Part shown: positions 38,373-47,600 of the stretch, piece by piece
Position numbering within the stretch: the stretch's first letter is position 1
Layout of the letters: each line of letters begins with the position of its first letter
Source of the DNA: a virus
Virus record (IMG/VR): IMGVR_UViG_3300044467_000006
Coordinates: 30,361 to 94,360 of that record
Reading direction: 5' to 3' (one strand)
Length of the DNA stretch: 64,000 nt
Notes under the pieces: generated by a model
What the model saw: only the letters and a program-made list of their open reading frames with translations
Told to the model about the DNA's origin: nothing
The model's database searches: none
Translations under genes and position numbers: made by a program

Positions 38373-39460
38373 TCCCTTCAATTCAAGACCTCATTCAAGT
38401 TCACAAGGAGAGTATGCCGTGGCTGGAAAAGTCCGTCATTCTGGCGGTCCGATCGGGCTCGCACGCCTACGGGACCAGTCTCCCGACCTCCGATCTCGAC
38501 TTCAAGGGCGTTGCTATTCCTCCGAAGCCCTACTTTTACGGCTTCGTCAAGAAGTTTGAACAAGCAGAGCAGCGGCAGCCCTACGACTCTGTAATCTACG
38601 ACATTAGAAAGTTCTGCAATCTCGCCGCAGATTGCAATCCCTCCATCATGGAAGTTCTCTTTGTGGACGAGAGCGACGTTGTTTCTCAAATGCAAGGAGG
38701 AATGATCCTTCGAGACTGCGCCCACGCATTCCTAAGCAAAAAAGCCAAGCACACCTTCAGTGGATACGCCATGAGTCAACTCAAGCGCATCCAGAGGCAT
38801 TATGCTTGGCTCACTAATCCTCCCAAGCACGAGCCCAGTCGCAAGGAGTTCGGGCTCATCAACCGCACCACCATCCCGGCTGACCAGCGGGCTGCCGCCA
38901 TGGCCATCATCAAGTCCAAGATGGACTCGTGGAACCCCGACCTCTCGGAAATGGATCCGGCTGCGCGTATTGCTACAATGGAGTGGTTTGAGAAGACCTT
39001 GCTGGATGTTGCGCAAGGCGATCCGTTCATGTCGGCCGCGCGGGGCGTTGGCCTCTCGGATGAAGTCATCTACATCATTCAGCAGGAGCGCAGCTACAAC
39101 AACGCCCAGAACGAATGGAAGCAGTACCAGACTTGGAAGGCATCCCGCAATCCTGCTCGCGCAGAGCTTGAGGCGAAGTGGGGCTACGACACCAAGCACG
39201 GAATGCACCTTGTTAGGTTGCTCCGTATGGGCTACGAGATTCTGACTGAGGGAAAGGTTTTTGTTAAGCGGCCTGACGCCAAGGAGCTACTTTCCATTCG
39301 TCACGGAGCGTGGACCTACGCTCAAATGGTTGAATATGCTGAGCAAATGGACGCTAAGATGGCGGTTGCGGAGCAAGCTAGTTCTCTGCCTAGGGCTCCC
39401 GACAGAGATTTTCTGGACGCTCTCTGCATGAAGGTTATCGAACGGACAACCAATGGATGA
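38369..39460 (+). CDS. RlaP-type predicted nucleotidyltransferase
   Basis: 363 aa from MIPSIQDLIQVHKESMPW. RSGSHAYGTSLPTSDLDFKG is the pol-beta-like nucleotidyltransferase signature (GS, then DxD) typical of the RlaP family, followed by IMEVLFVDESDVV. The C-terminal 200 residues are helical (IQQEERSYNNAQ-like region, GMHLVRLLRMGYEIL). Phage homologs are common, with unknown substrates; nucleotidyl transfer to RNA or protein is possible. GC returns to the local average here, unlike the three genes before it. Confidence 0.8.
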   Translation: MIPSIQDLIQVHKESMPWLEKSVILAVRSGSHAYGTSLPTSDLDFKGVAIPPKPYFYGFVKKFEQAEQRQPYDSVIYDIRKFCNLAADCNPSIMEVLFVDESDVVSQMQGGMILRDCAHAFLSKKAKHTFSGYAMSQLKRIQRHYAWLTNPPKHEPSRKEFGLINRTTIPADQRAAAMAIIKSKMDSWNPDLSEMDPAARIATMEWFEKTLLDVAQGDPFMSAARGVGLSDEVIYIIQQERSYNNAQNEWKQYQTWKASRNPARAELEAKWGYDTKHGMHLVRLLRMGYEILTEGKVFVKRPDAKELLSIRHGAWTYAQMVEYAEQMDAKMAVAEQASSLPRAPDRDFLDALCMKVIERTTNG

Positions 39461-39566
39461 CCACTCCCGCTAAAGCAGCGGCGGAAATAAGAACTCCTGC
39501 TGCCGCCAGCACGCACGGGCTAAAATCAAAGTGGGCGTGCTGGTGATGGTAAGCTTTCAAGAACAT
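39435..39566 (-). CDS. Small His-rich membrane protein candidate, 43 aa
   Basis: MFLKAYHHQHAHFDFSPCVL then AAAGVLISAAALAGVVIHWL. One long membrane span after a His-rich head. The ATG lies 13 nt after CAATCTTA with GGGGGTG as ribosome site. Overlaps the end of the convergent gene by 26 nt. A 9-bp hairpin (39506-39514 with 39535-39543) lies inside it, which could instead be a terminator stem for the plus-strand gene. Confidence 0.45.
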   Translation of the reverse strand: MFLKAYHHQHAHFDFSPCVLAAAGVLISAAALAGVVIHWLSVR

Positions 39567-39579
39567 ACACACCCCCATG

Positions 39580-39587
39580 TAAGATTG
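39580..39587 (-). promoter_or_regulatory. Late-type promoter motif CAATCTTA
   Basis: Minus strand GACTCAATCTTACATGGGGG, 13 nt before the ATG at 39566, just beyond the stop of the Mu-F-like gene. Confidence 0.55.
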
Positions 39588-39591
39588 AGTC

Positions 39592-41526
39592 TTACCCCCT
39601 CTGCTCATCAAGAGCTAGGTACCCGCGCTTGACGAACTTGATCTGCCCACCAGTCGTAAACCCGTAACCCGGCAGAAGAGTGACTAGGGTGCAGCGGCAC
39701 TGCCCAGTCACAATCCCATTTGCACAGACAGTGTTGGTCATTGGCTCCGTCAAACAATATGTTTGATGTCTTCCAATGGGGGCTATCTCAATCACCCTTG
39801 CGGTTCGCCAAGCTCCATGCAATTTCTTACCAGCGTGCACCTGAAGATAAGAAACGGCCCTAGCTTGCTTGGTAGCTACTCCAAGCCCGATTTCTCTCAA
39901 AAATTTCTTCACAGCGTCAACGCCGCCAATACAAAGCCGCCAACAGGGTTTACGCTCGGCAATAAAAGAATCTCCATTGTGGTATTCGATCTCCTTAGCC
40001 CCGCCCTCCCCGTGTTTGAAGATTCTAGCAACGATCCCCATATTGGCCAAGAGCACTTGAATTTCTTGCAAAAACTCGCGATCGTTTTGCACCAAGACAA
40101 TGGACGGGCTAATTTCAGAATGGCCGTCTGCTGCATATAACCCACGCAAAAATGAGCTAACGGTAGATTTACTCGCTCCCCAGATTTTAGAAGGGACCCT
40201 CTTGGGCTTCTTATCAAGCCCGTATACCTCTCGAAACCGCCTCCCAAGGTATGCACTGCTAAAGGTCGCTCGTTCAACGCCGTATTTCTCGTCTGGAGGC
40301 TTAACCACCATCTCGGGAAGCATTCGAGAAGAAAGCGATGACGCCTTTCTTTTAAGGAGAAAGCCGTACTCGATATCATTGCCAAAGAAATTCCATTGAG
40401 CCACATTGCCGCATAGAGATCCGTCTCCGAGCAAATTTCCCATTAGCTCCGCTTCATCCTCGAAAGAGTCGGCTCCAAAAGCTCCCTCACCAGAAAGTAA
40501 CGGAATTTTATCACCAATCTTCAAAGCATCGGCGCGTACTTTGGCTCCTCCAACTCCATTATCTACCCAGAATTCGTGCCCCACCGATACCTCTAGTGTA
40601 TGGCCTGAATCTAATGACACCCGAAGGCACTCTTGTATTCCTGTGTCGTATACGGGAGTAGCATCAAACATTTCTGTGCCGCTAGAGTGGCGATGGTACC
40701 AAACATCTCCGGGAATTCTATTTCCAAATTGATTGTTGCCTACTCGCCTGTTTTTGATTCGGTTGTCTACGGGAACTTTAACGGCGCCCCCCTGCTTATA
40801 CAAATCTTCAACTGTCAAGAGTCCACGATCTGTAAAGAGGCGAGTAGTACCCACAAAACAATGAGGGTGAAGCCCCCCAATACTTGGAGAGTCGCTGCCC
40901 TTCCTGTGGTATCCGTGCGCAATTTCGCTAAGCTTCCAAAGCCTAGGAGTTACTCCATCATCCATGAGGTGGAGCCGCTTGCACTCATCGCAAAGGTATT
41001 CATCTCGGACCACGACGAAGTAGACGACAGGATCTTCAACCCCAGCGTTGAGGTTGACCCCGATGACGCCATCTAGCACCGACACGTTCTTTGCGTGAGC
41101 TATCTCGGTGTCTACAATGGTGTGGATGTTGTTGGTCACGTCAGACCAAACGGTCGCCAGTTTGGCGTTCACCAAGTCCCTAAAGTCCGACCCCGACATG
41201 CCGCCAGTGTGCTTGGCTTGTGCAATGGCTCCGTTGATTTCGTGGATAACTCGGGCCTTAGTACGCTCGCGGGACGCTTCAATGTAAGCAGAAGCCACAC
41301 GAATCAGAGAGTCAAGGATTTCTAGGTCTGGCTTGACAGTCTCTTCGATGGAACCGGCTTCAAAGATGCCCGGCAGAGACAGCGTGCGATCAAAGGTGAT
41401 GTAGATTTTCTTACCCTGAATAGACTGCGGCCCCAGCAAGCGAACACTCGCGTTGTTAAACATGGTATCGATTGCGTCGGCCACAGCTTGCGCTGCGCCT
41501 CTACCGAGTCGCGTCAGATTAGGCAT
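39592..41526 (-). CDS. Mu gpF-like head morphogenesis protein, interrupted by an intein
   Basis: 644 aa precursor. The extein (222 + 35 residues) has the Mu-F pattern: helical N-terminus, VDTEIAHAKNVSVLDGVIG, VVVRDEYLCDECKRLH, and the conserved GGLHPH-CRCTLVTLLPGYG split by the intein. Mu-F-like proteins sit at the portal vertex and act in head assembly or are injected. The intein occupies residues 223-609. Follows the portal gene with a 1-nt gap, as is typical. Confidence 0.85.
   Translation of the reverse strand: MPNLTRLGRGAAQAVADAIDTMFNNASVRLLGPQSIQGKKIYITFDRTLSLPGIFEAGSIEETVKPDLEILDSLIRVASAYIEASRERTKARVIHEINGAIAQAKHTGGMSGSDFRDLVNAKLATVWSDVTNNIHTIVDTEIAHAKNVSVLDGVIGVNLNAGVEDPVVYFVVVRDEYLCDECKRLHLMDDGVTPRLWKLSEIAHGYHRKGSDSPSIGGLHPHCFVGTTRLFTDRGLLTVEDLYKQGGAVKVPVDNRIKNRRVGNNQFGNRIPGDVWYHRHSSGTEMFDATPVYDTGIQECLRVSLDSGHTLEVSVGHEFWVDNGVGGAKVRADALKIGDKIPLLSGEGAFGADSFEDEAELMGNLLGDGSLCGNVAQWNFFGNDIEYGFLLKRKASSLSSRMLPEMVVKPPDEKYGVERATFSSAYLGRRFREVYGLDKKPKRVPSKIWGASKSTVSSFLRGLYAADGHSEISPSIVLVQNDREFLQEIQVLLANMGIVARIFKHGEGGAKEIEYHNGDSFIAERKPCWRLCIGGVDAVKKFLREIGLGVATKQARAVSYLQVHAGKKLHGAWRTARVIEIAPIGRHQTYCLTEPMTNTVCANGIVTGQCRCTLVTLLPGYGFTTGGQIKFVKRGYLALDEQRG
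39700..40860 (-). other. Intein in the Mu-F-like gene, with non-canonical GQ|C end
   Basis: 387 residues. Begins CFVGTTRLFTDRGLLTVEDL (block A), has HTLEVSVGHEFWV (block B), two LAGLIDADG-type motifs (ELMGNLLGDGSL, FLRGLYAADGHSE) for a homing endonuclease, and ends VCANGIVTGQ before Cys of CRC. The usual terminal His-Asn is Gly-Gln. Terminal Gln inteins are known, but the changed penultimate residue may slow splicing. The insertion site is within the HPxCRC motif. Confidence 0.85.
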
Positions 41527-41527
41527 A

Positions 41528-43591
41528 TTAAGCCTTCTTCTTGGGTGAGTGTTGCTCTGCTATATCAAGGATTGCGGAAATGGTCTTCTTTGCGTCCTGT
41601 TCCCATCCATCCATGATGTGGGAGACGGTCTTCTTCTGCTGTGCGAGGAGTCTGCGCTTGGAGGGAGGTAGCTGGGCTTCGGACTTACCGAGGGTACCGA
41701 GCAACTGGTCTACACTCCTCGTTAGGTCGCCACCACCCTCTTGGTCAGGAGGAGCTTCGCCTTCCTTGGGGGTAGCTTCCTGCCCGCCCCCGCCTTCTCC
41801 TCCCCCTTCGGGCTGCGGGCCTTCGCCTCCACCCTCTGGAGGCGGACCGCCCTGCTGAGCTTGTTGCTGTTGGGCTTGGGCCTGCATTTGCATTTGCTGT
41901 TGTTGCATTTGCATTTGTTGCATCTGGAACCAGAAAGGGTCTCGCATGTAAGCCATGGCCGGATTCTGAGTAGCTCCCTTAACTCCAAAGAACTTCTCTT
42001 GGATCTGGCCAACGGTTAGATACTTGTCAAGAATGGCTTGGAACTGTGGGTTAAGCGGGAACTCGCCACCAAACTCCTTGCCGATAGGATCCTTTTCGAC
42101 TTTCGCCAGAACCTCGTCGTAGTTCATGTGCAAAGGAGCGTCCGTAGAAATGCGGACCGCTTCCTTCTCAGCGGAATCGGCGTCTAGGCCAACGAGCTTA
42201 ATGACGCAAAGCTTGGCTAGCTCCTCGTCCATGACGGGGAATACAGCGGTGTTAAGGAAGTCTTCAAACTGGGCAAGTAGAGGGCGAATGCCAGTATCTC
42301 TGTGGGCCTCTAGCTGATATTCCTTGTTGGACTCGGCAAGCGACTGGTTGTTGGTGCCTCGTGAAAGGTGAGCATAACCCGGGAGTTCTTCAGGAGACAT
42401 CTGGAACGCCGACAAGATGACTCGGGCGTTCATGTCGCTTAGATACTGGAATTCCATATCTCGCGACGTGGTTTCGATCTGCTGGAACTGGACGTTGTCT
42501 TTGGAGCCAACGCTAAACACAGGCATGCGCCACGAGTTGTTGACGTTGTTGATGTTCGCTTGAAACTGCTGGCGAATTTTGTTAACCTGTGGCTCGGTCA
42601 GATCCTCGGATTGAATGACCAACATTCCCTTAGCCGCTCGACCGCTCTGGAAGAAGAGCTTGTTGTGGGTGGTAATGTTGATGTGGGTGGTGACTGCTGC
42701 GATGACCGTATCCAGCGGAGTAAGAGGGTAGCCTTGAAGCTCAACGTCGGTAACAGGGAAGACGTTGTGGACGTAAAGCTCCTCGCCCGTAAACACCTGA
42801 ACGGGCTTGCCATCGATAACCTGCACCCACGGATATTCCTCTTCCTCAAGCTGTTTTTCTTCCAGCTTGCGGTTCAGCATCTGTTCCATGAGGCGCTTGG
42901 CTTGAATGCGGACGGCCTCGGCAGAAGTCTTGTAAGGAGCAGCGCGGTAGATGGTACCCGCGTCAACAGGACGGAAGGAATGGAACTCCTCTTCGCCACT
43001 GTCGTTGAAACCGTAGAGGAATTCCGTCGCAAACCTACCAACGACAAGAGCGTTGCGCACTTGCATAGATAGGAATCGAGAAAGGGTCATCCGTTCTTCG
43101 ACGGCATAGCCCTTAGATGTACCACAAACCAGAAGCCGTTGCTCAAACTTGTTAGCTCTCTTGCCTAACTCTTCCTTTTCTTTCTCGTCTGCTCGCTCGA
43201 TAATTTCGGGTTTGATGTCAACCTTGAAACCCAGAGAAAAACGATCTGGCTGTGGACGGCCGAACGCGCTAATGTGGTTAGAGCGGGCACCAATGATGGA
43301 AGCAACGAGGTCGTCCTGAATTGAAACGCGCTTGAGAAGAAAGTCAGGAATGAGGCGAACCTTCTGACGGAAGATTGCCGCATACTCGTTGTTCATCGTC
43401 GGATCGCGCTCGAACGCTAAGCGCTGAATCCGGTCTTCTCCTTCTCCAAGGGCAGCCATCATGCTCTTAACCAACGAGGTTGCCCCGGGCTGATCGTCTT
43501 GCTCTTGCTTAAGAAGCTCAGAGACAGGCGTACTGTTGGGGTCAGCCAAGAAGAGTTTAATTTCCTTGGTGACTGCGGATTTCTTAGCCAT
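41528..43591 (-). CDS. Portal protein
   Basis: 687 aa. Portal-type features: a helical N-terminus, VRNALVVGRFATEFLYGFND, YPLTPLDTVIAAVTTHINIT, KGMLVIQSEDLTEPQVNKIR, and QMSPEELPGYAHLSRGTNNQ, leading into the long SLAESNKEYQLEA stem-like helix. The C-terminal 150 residues are low complexity: a Gln/Met run (about 560-590), then Gly/Glu/Pro repeats, an LGKSE tag and a basic helix. Forms the dodecameric ring for DNA entry. The low-complexity tail suggests an extended or processed region. Confidence 0.85.
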   Translation of the reverse strand: MAKKSAVTKEIKLFLADPNSTPVSELLKQEQDDQPGATSLVKSMMAALGEGEDRIQRLAFERDPTMNNEYAAIFRQKVRLIPDFLLKRVSIQDDLVASIIGARSNHISAFGRPQPDRFSLGFKVDIKPEIIERADEKEKEELGKRANKFEQRLLVCGTSKGYAVEERMTLSRFLSMQVRNALVVGRFATEFLYGFNDSGEEEFHSFRPVDAGTIYRAAPYKTSAEAVRIQAKRLMEQMLNRKLEEKQLEEEEYPWVQVIDGKPVQVFTGEELYVHNVFPVTDVELQGYPLTPLDTVIAAVTTHINITTHNKLFFQSGRAAKGMLVIQSEDLTEPQVNKIRQQFQANINNVNNSWRMPVFSVGSKDNVQFQQIETTSRDMEFQYLSDMNARVILSAFQMSPEELPGYAHLSRGTNNQSLAESNKEYQLEAHRDTGIRPLLAQFEDFLNTAVFPVMDEELAKLCVIKLVGLDADSAEKEAVRISTDAPLHMNYDEVLAKVEKDPIGKEFGGEFPLNPQFQAILDKYLTVGQIQEKFFGVKGATQNPAMAYMRDPFWFQMQQMQMQQQQMQMQAQAQQQQAQQGGPPPEGGGEGPQPEGGGEGGGGQEATPKEGEAPPDQEGGGDLTRSVDQLLGTLGKSEAQLPPSKRRLLAQQKKTVSHIMDGWEQDAKKTISAILDIAEQHSPKKKA

Positions 43592-43599
43592 GAGATTCC

Positions 43600-44592
43600 T
43601 TACTCGGCACTGAAGATGTTAAGAGACATGTCGTACTGGGTTTCGTTCTCAACTTGAAGTTTCCAGACGTACCCAGTCTGTTCCAACCACCCCATTCGAT
43701 CGGGATCGGCTGGCGACCAAGGAGCAACGTTGCGGCGTACGATCTCTCCATTGATACGCACGCGGGCCAGTTGATCTACTTCCACTCGCAAAAAGCGCTT
43801 ACAAATATTAAAAGCAAGGATCGTTTCAGAACCGGCGGTAATATCAACCAAGAAGGAAGCCTGATCGGGTAGAGGAACGGTCGAGATGATGTCAATCCAC
43901 TTCGACGTAAACGCAGAAACCTCATGTACTCCTTTAGCCGCATTAGAGAACGGGGCGCCTAGCCATACTTTACTGCCAAGGTGGAGATTTTCGGTGTAAG
44001 AGATCAGGTTGCCTGCGGAACTACACGTCACGTTTTCGGTCAGCCCTTGGAAACTCTCCCCATCGGGGCGAGCAAGGATGATTACGTTGCCGGTGCTGTT
44101 GCTTAGGACTGTCCAGCGGCCCGCATTGGCAGCAGAAAACGCGGCGTCGATGTCGTCTAGTGCGGAATAGATGTAAACAATGCTTCCTTCAGCGCAAGCT
44201 GCCAAGCTAGCTCCAGCCGTGGTGTCTGTTAAGGTAAGGGTCTGGTTTGCGTTAACGACGGCGGACAAAGCGATGCCCGCAAAAGACACGGCATTGTCGT
44301 AAGCAAACTGGGGGTCCGTTCCTGCTGTGTGCTGAATTCGATAAGTGCTTCCCTCTAAGAAACGGATAGAGAGTTCGGTGTCTGCCTGAGAGCCAAGGGC
44401 CACGGTTCCATCAAACGCAGTGATGTTGGTTCCAGCAGCGACAACATACTGTTCAGCCTTCGGAGAAAAAACCTCCACACCGTTAAGATTTCTAGTCCAA
44501 TCGAAAAACTTAAGTCTTGGGTTGTTGGTAAGGGTAGGATCCCCATGTGCAACAATGGAGGTATTGATGTTGAGAATGGCGGGTCTGGTCAT
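43600..44592 (-). CDS. Putative beta-rich virion protein, 330 aa
   Basis: Beta-strand-rich throughout (SIRFLEGSTYRIQHTAGTDP, NQTLTLTDTTAGAS). Between terminase and portal, which in some large phages is where a head or tail-adaptor protein lies. No family recognised. A late-type motif lies 17 nt upstream of the ATG. Confidence 0.5.
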   Translation of the reverse strand: MTRPAILNINTSIVAHGDPTLTNNPRLKFFDWTRNLNGVEVFSPKAEQYVVAAGTNITAFDGTVALGSQADTELSIRFLEGSTYRIQHTAGTDPQFAYDNAVSFAGIALSAVVNANQTLTLTDTTAGASLAACAEGSIVYIYSALDDIDAAFSAANAGRWTVLSNSTGNVIILARPDGESFQGLTENVTCSSAGNLISYTENLHLGSKVWLGAPFSNAAKGVHEVSAFTSKWIDIISTVPLPDQASFLVDITAGSETILAFNICKRFLRVEVDQLARVRINGEIVRRNVAPWSPADPDRMGWLEQTGYVWKLQVENETQYDMSLNIFSAE

Positions 44593-44609
44593 GGGTATTC
44601 CTCTCGCTC

Positions 44610-44617
44610 AAAGATTG
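44610..44617 (-). promoter_or_regulatory. Late-type promoter motif CAATCTTT
   Basis: Minus strand GAGGCAATCTTTGAGCGAGA, 17 nt before the ATG at 44592, between the terminase and the 330-aa gene. Confidence 0.5.
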
Positions 44618-44622
44618 CCTCT

Positions 44623-47600
44623 CTAGAAGGACCAAGAGAAGCCGCCAGCCCTTCCGGCCTTATCAGAAGGATCCCCCTCCTCTTCCTCGTAGACAATACC
44701 TGTGCGCTCAGAAATGATCTGGCGAAGCCACGTTTCGGGCATGTACTGCTTTTGACCATTAAAGGCTCCCGGAGATGGCTGGGTGGCAATTAGATTAGCT
44801 TCCCCAATCGTCACCTTGGTCTTGGGAGAGAAGGTGTTGAGCACGATGTACCTGAAGGCGTCAACTTCGTCGTCGTCCTCGTCGTCAGGAATGTTGGTTA
44901 GACGGCCTGCGGCATCAGAAGTCCAGTGATAGTTGGTGACTCGGGTAGCCAGAAGCTCGCAGCCTTCATCGGCCTTTAGGAAAAAGATTCTAGCCTCATC
45001 TGGGCGACCCATGGAGGGCATCAAAAGCCAGCGGATCAGAGAGATGCCGTCAACTACGGACCCCTTCCCCTTATTCCACTCCTTGATGCGTAAGTTGGCT
45101 TCTTTCTTAAGGGTTTTGTTGTCCCCGGGGTTCTCGGTATCTGCCCAAACCTCTGGATCGATGGGCTTGACCCTCTCCTTGCACAGTTCAATCTTCTGGG
45201 GAAGCTCTAGTTCTGCCTGTGAAATCACGTCTAGAATGAACAGACGATGTCCAAGGATAGCCCCGACAACCACTACGAAGTTGTGGGTAAACCCGTGGTC
45301 GATACCAGCTACGAATCTGGCTCCCCGCTCCTTGAACATCTCAATGGCGGCGGCTTTGTCCAAGGCGACCTTTGGCTTCTCGCCAAAGACAAGTTCGTAC
45401 ATCTGGTCGGGATCCTTCATGTGAACTTCCCGGTCGAAGTTGGGGAAGATCAGCCCTTCGGACGAAGGCTTGCGGCAGAGCAACTGGGCCTTGGCCTTAT
45501 CCAAGGACACCTTACGGAAGGTGTTTTGGGTGTGTTCAACGGGCTTGGGGAATCCACGGCACCCAACGCCGTTGTTCCCTTCGCACTTCGTACACTTCGG
45601 AATGTCTGCGAGCCGCCCCTTACAGACGGCAAACAGACGGCAATTGGCGATACATCCAGCGTAACCTTCTGCTACGTTGTACCTTTCCTTCTCAGTTGTA
45701 TCTAAGAGTTTATAGTCGTCGTAAGTGATCGCCTTCAGTGTATCGTCTGAGTAGGCAATGGGCACCTTTGGGAGTTCAGGCTGGTGCCTAGTAGCTGGAC
45801 AATTGTGAGTAACGTCGATGAGGTTCCAGTGGCGAACAAGGAGGCCAGTGTCGGCTGCGCGATCGAGTTCTTTTTGAACGAGCCCCCAGCTATACTTGCG
45901 AGTAGAGGTGTAGAGGGTGATCGGCATCAGCCCATTGATAGGGGCCGGGATCATCTTGGCCTCTTCGTAGGCGTCTGGGTTCTCGACAACATCAACCTCA
46001 TCTACGACCATTACAGGAACGTGCTCGGAGTTGTGAAGCAAGAATGCTGAATTGGCGATAAAGTTGCGCTTTTGCTCCTCGGTCTTGAGATGGAGATCGA
46101 TGAGATACCTCGGCCCTAAAAATTCCAACTTGGAGATTTTGCCCCCAAAGCGACTTTCAAATTTCTTAAGGGAAACTCTCTGTGTTCGGCTGAGAGAGCC
46201 TCTCGGGTGCTTGGTACAACCACTAAATCCGTGGCGGTTTGTCTTACTTACGGTATCGCCACAAACGATACACTTAGTATCCATCCATGCCGACGGCACC
46301 GGAAATTTGTATTTCAGTCCCGGCGAAATGTAAGGATCTAGCATGGCAGAAAGCCGCCGAGAAGAATCCAAGGTTAGAGAGACGATTGGGTATTGATTAA
46401 CCCCGTTGCTTACCTTATCCACGTAAGCATCAAGCTTCCAAGTGTCTTTGAGCCAATCTACGATTAGCTGATTTTCCTCTAGAGTGAAAGAGCAAGTAGC
46501 TAAGGAGAGGTGTTTGTCTTTTCTGGATCCCACCAATTCCGGCGAACCAGAGCCATCGTCCATAAACCAAAAAGCCAGAGCTTCCAAGTCTACCAACTCC
46601 AAAACCTCTGAAGTAATCGCTTTCCGCCCGGTCTTGTATAGAAGGTCGTAGAAGGGGATTAGCTTTAAGGACGTTTTGCTGAAAAGCTTGATTTGATTGC
46701 GGCGATCTGGAACTATGCTATGGGGAATTCCCATTGCACTCAAGACGGTCGCCTTGCGCTTTAGATAATGTTCCTGCTTCTTGCAGTGATTGACCGCAAA
46801 GCGAGGAGCCTTCCCGTACTTCGCCTTCTTCTTATTTCTTGGCCACGTTAAACTCGAATCACCCAACAAAGTGCCAAGCAGAGCCGACGAGTTGGAAGAG
46901 CACGGCAAATCCAAAACAACAGCATCAGATTCGTCTTCCCGAGGAGAAGCCCCTACCGAAAGGCAAGAATCTCCAAGACGAAGAGCCCGAGCCCTAACCC
47001 ATCCAGCCCGAGTAAACACCGCATGGTCTTCAGATAGCACCACACTCCCCCCACCCTCTAAAGACACCCTCATTGCATTCTTAAGAGTGAAGGCGGCAAA
47101 GTCAACTTCCGTTTCCGTATACTCTCCAGTCGCCAAGTCCATGGAGACAAGGCGGTCGCCCGGCGTTACAAGAGCGGCAGCCTTCTTTCCAGACACGGTA
47201 TCGATCATCGTTTCTGGATCAATACAGTTGGCACCCTGAATGGTACAGATAATGATCTGAACGTAGTTCTTGATTTCGCGGTACTGGAGTTGAGCGTCTG
47301 CAAGCAGAGCTTCAAACTCGCCTTTAGTTAGATTCTCTCCGCTCTCCTCATTGAAGTAGCGGGTAATCTCGACCGTGCGCTCGTTCTTGGACGTGATGTA
47401 GTCTCGGATGAACGGACGGGAAACGTGCTTCTTGAAATACTGCTGACTCTTCTTGGCCTGCGGTTCGATTGCGGCCATGTGGGCAACAGAGCGCTCTAGT
47501 AAGATGAGGCAGAGGACTTCAAAGATGGCGGCGGAAAAGGTTTTGAAGGAGTCTCGGGCGGCGTATGCCATGACCTGAGAGTAGCCCGGCTTATTTAGGC

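Noticed and set aside
39506-39543. Hairpin as a rho-independent terminator
   Set aside because: The 9-bp stem has a 20-nt loop and no T-run on either side, so it is kept only as a note on the small membrane gene.
41830-41930. Gln/Met run in the portal gene as a frameshift or artefact
   Set aside because: The frame stays open through the run and into a sensible basic C-terminal helix with an LGKSE tag, so it is a low-complexity linker.
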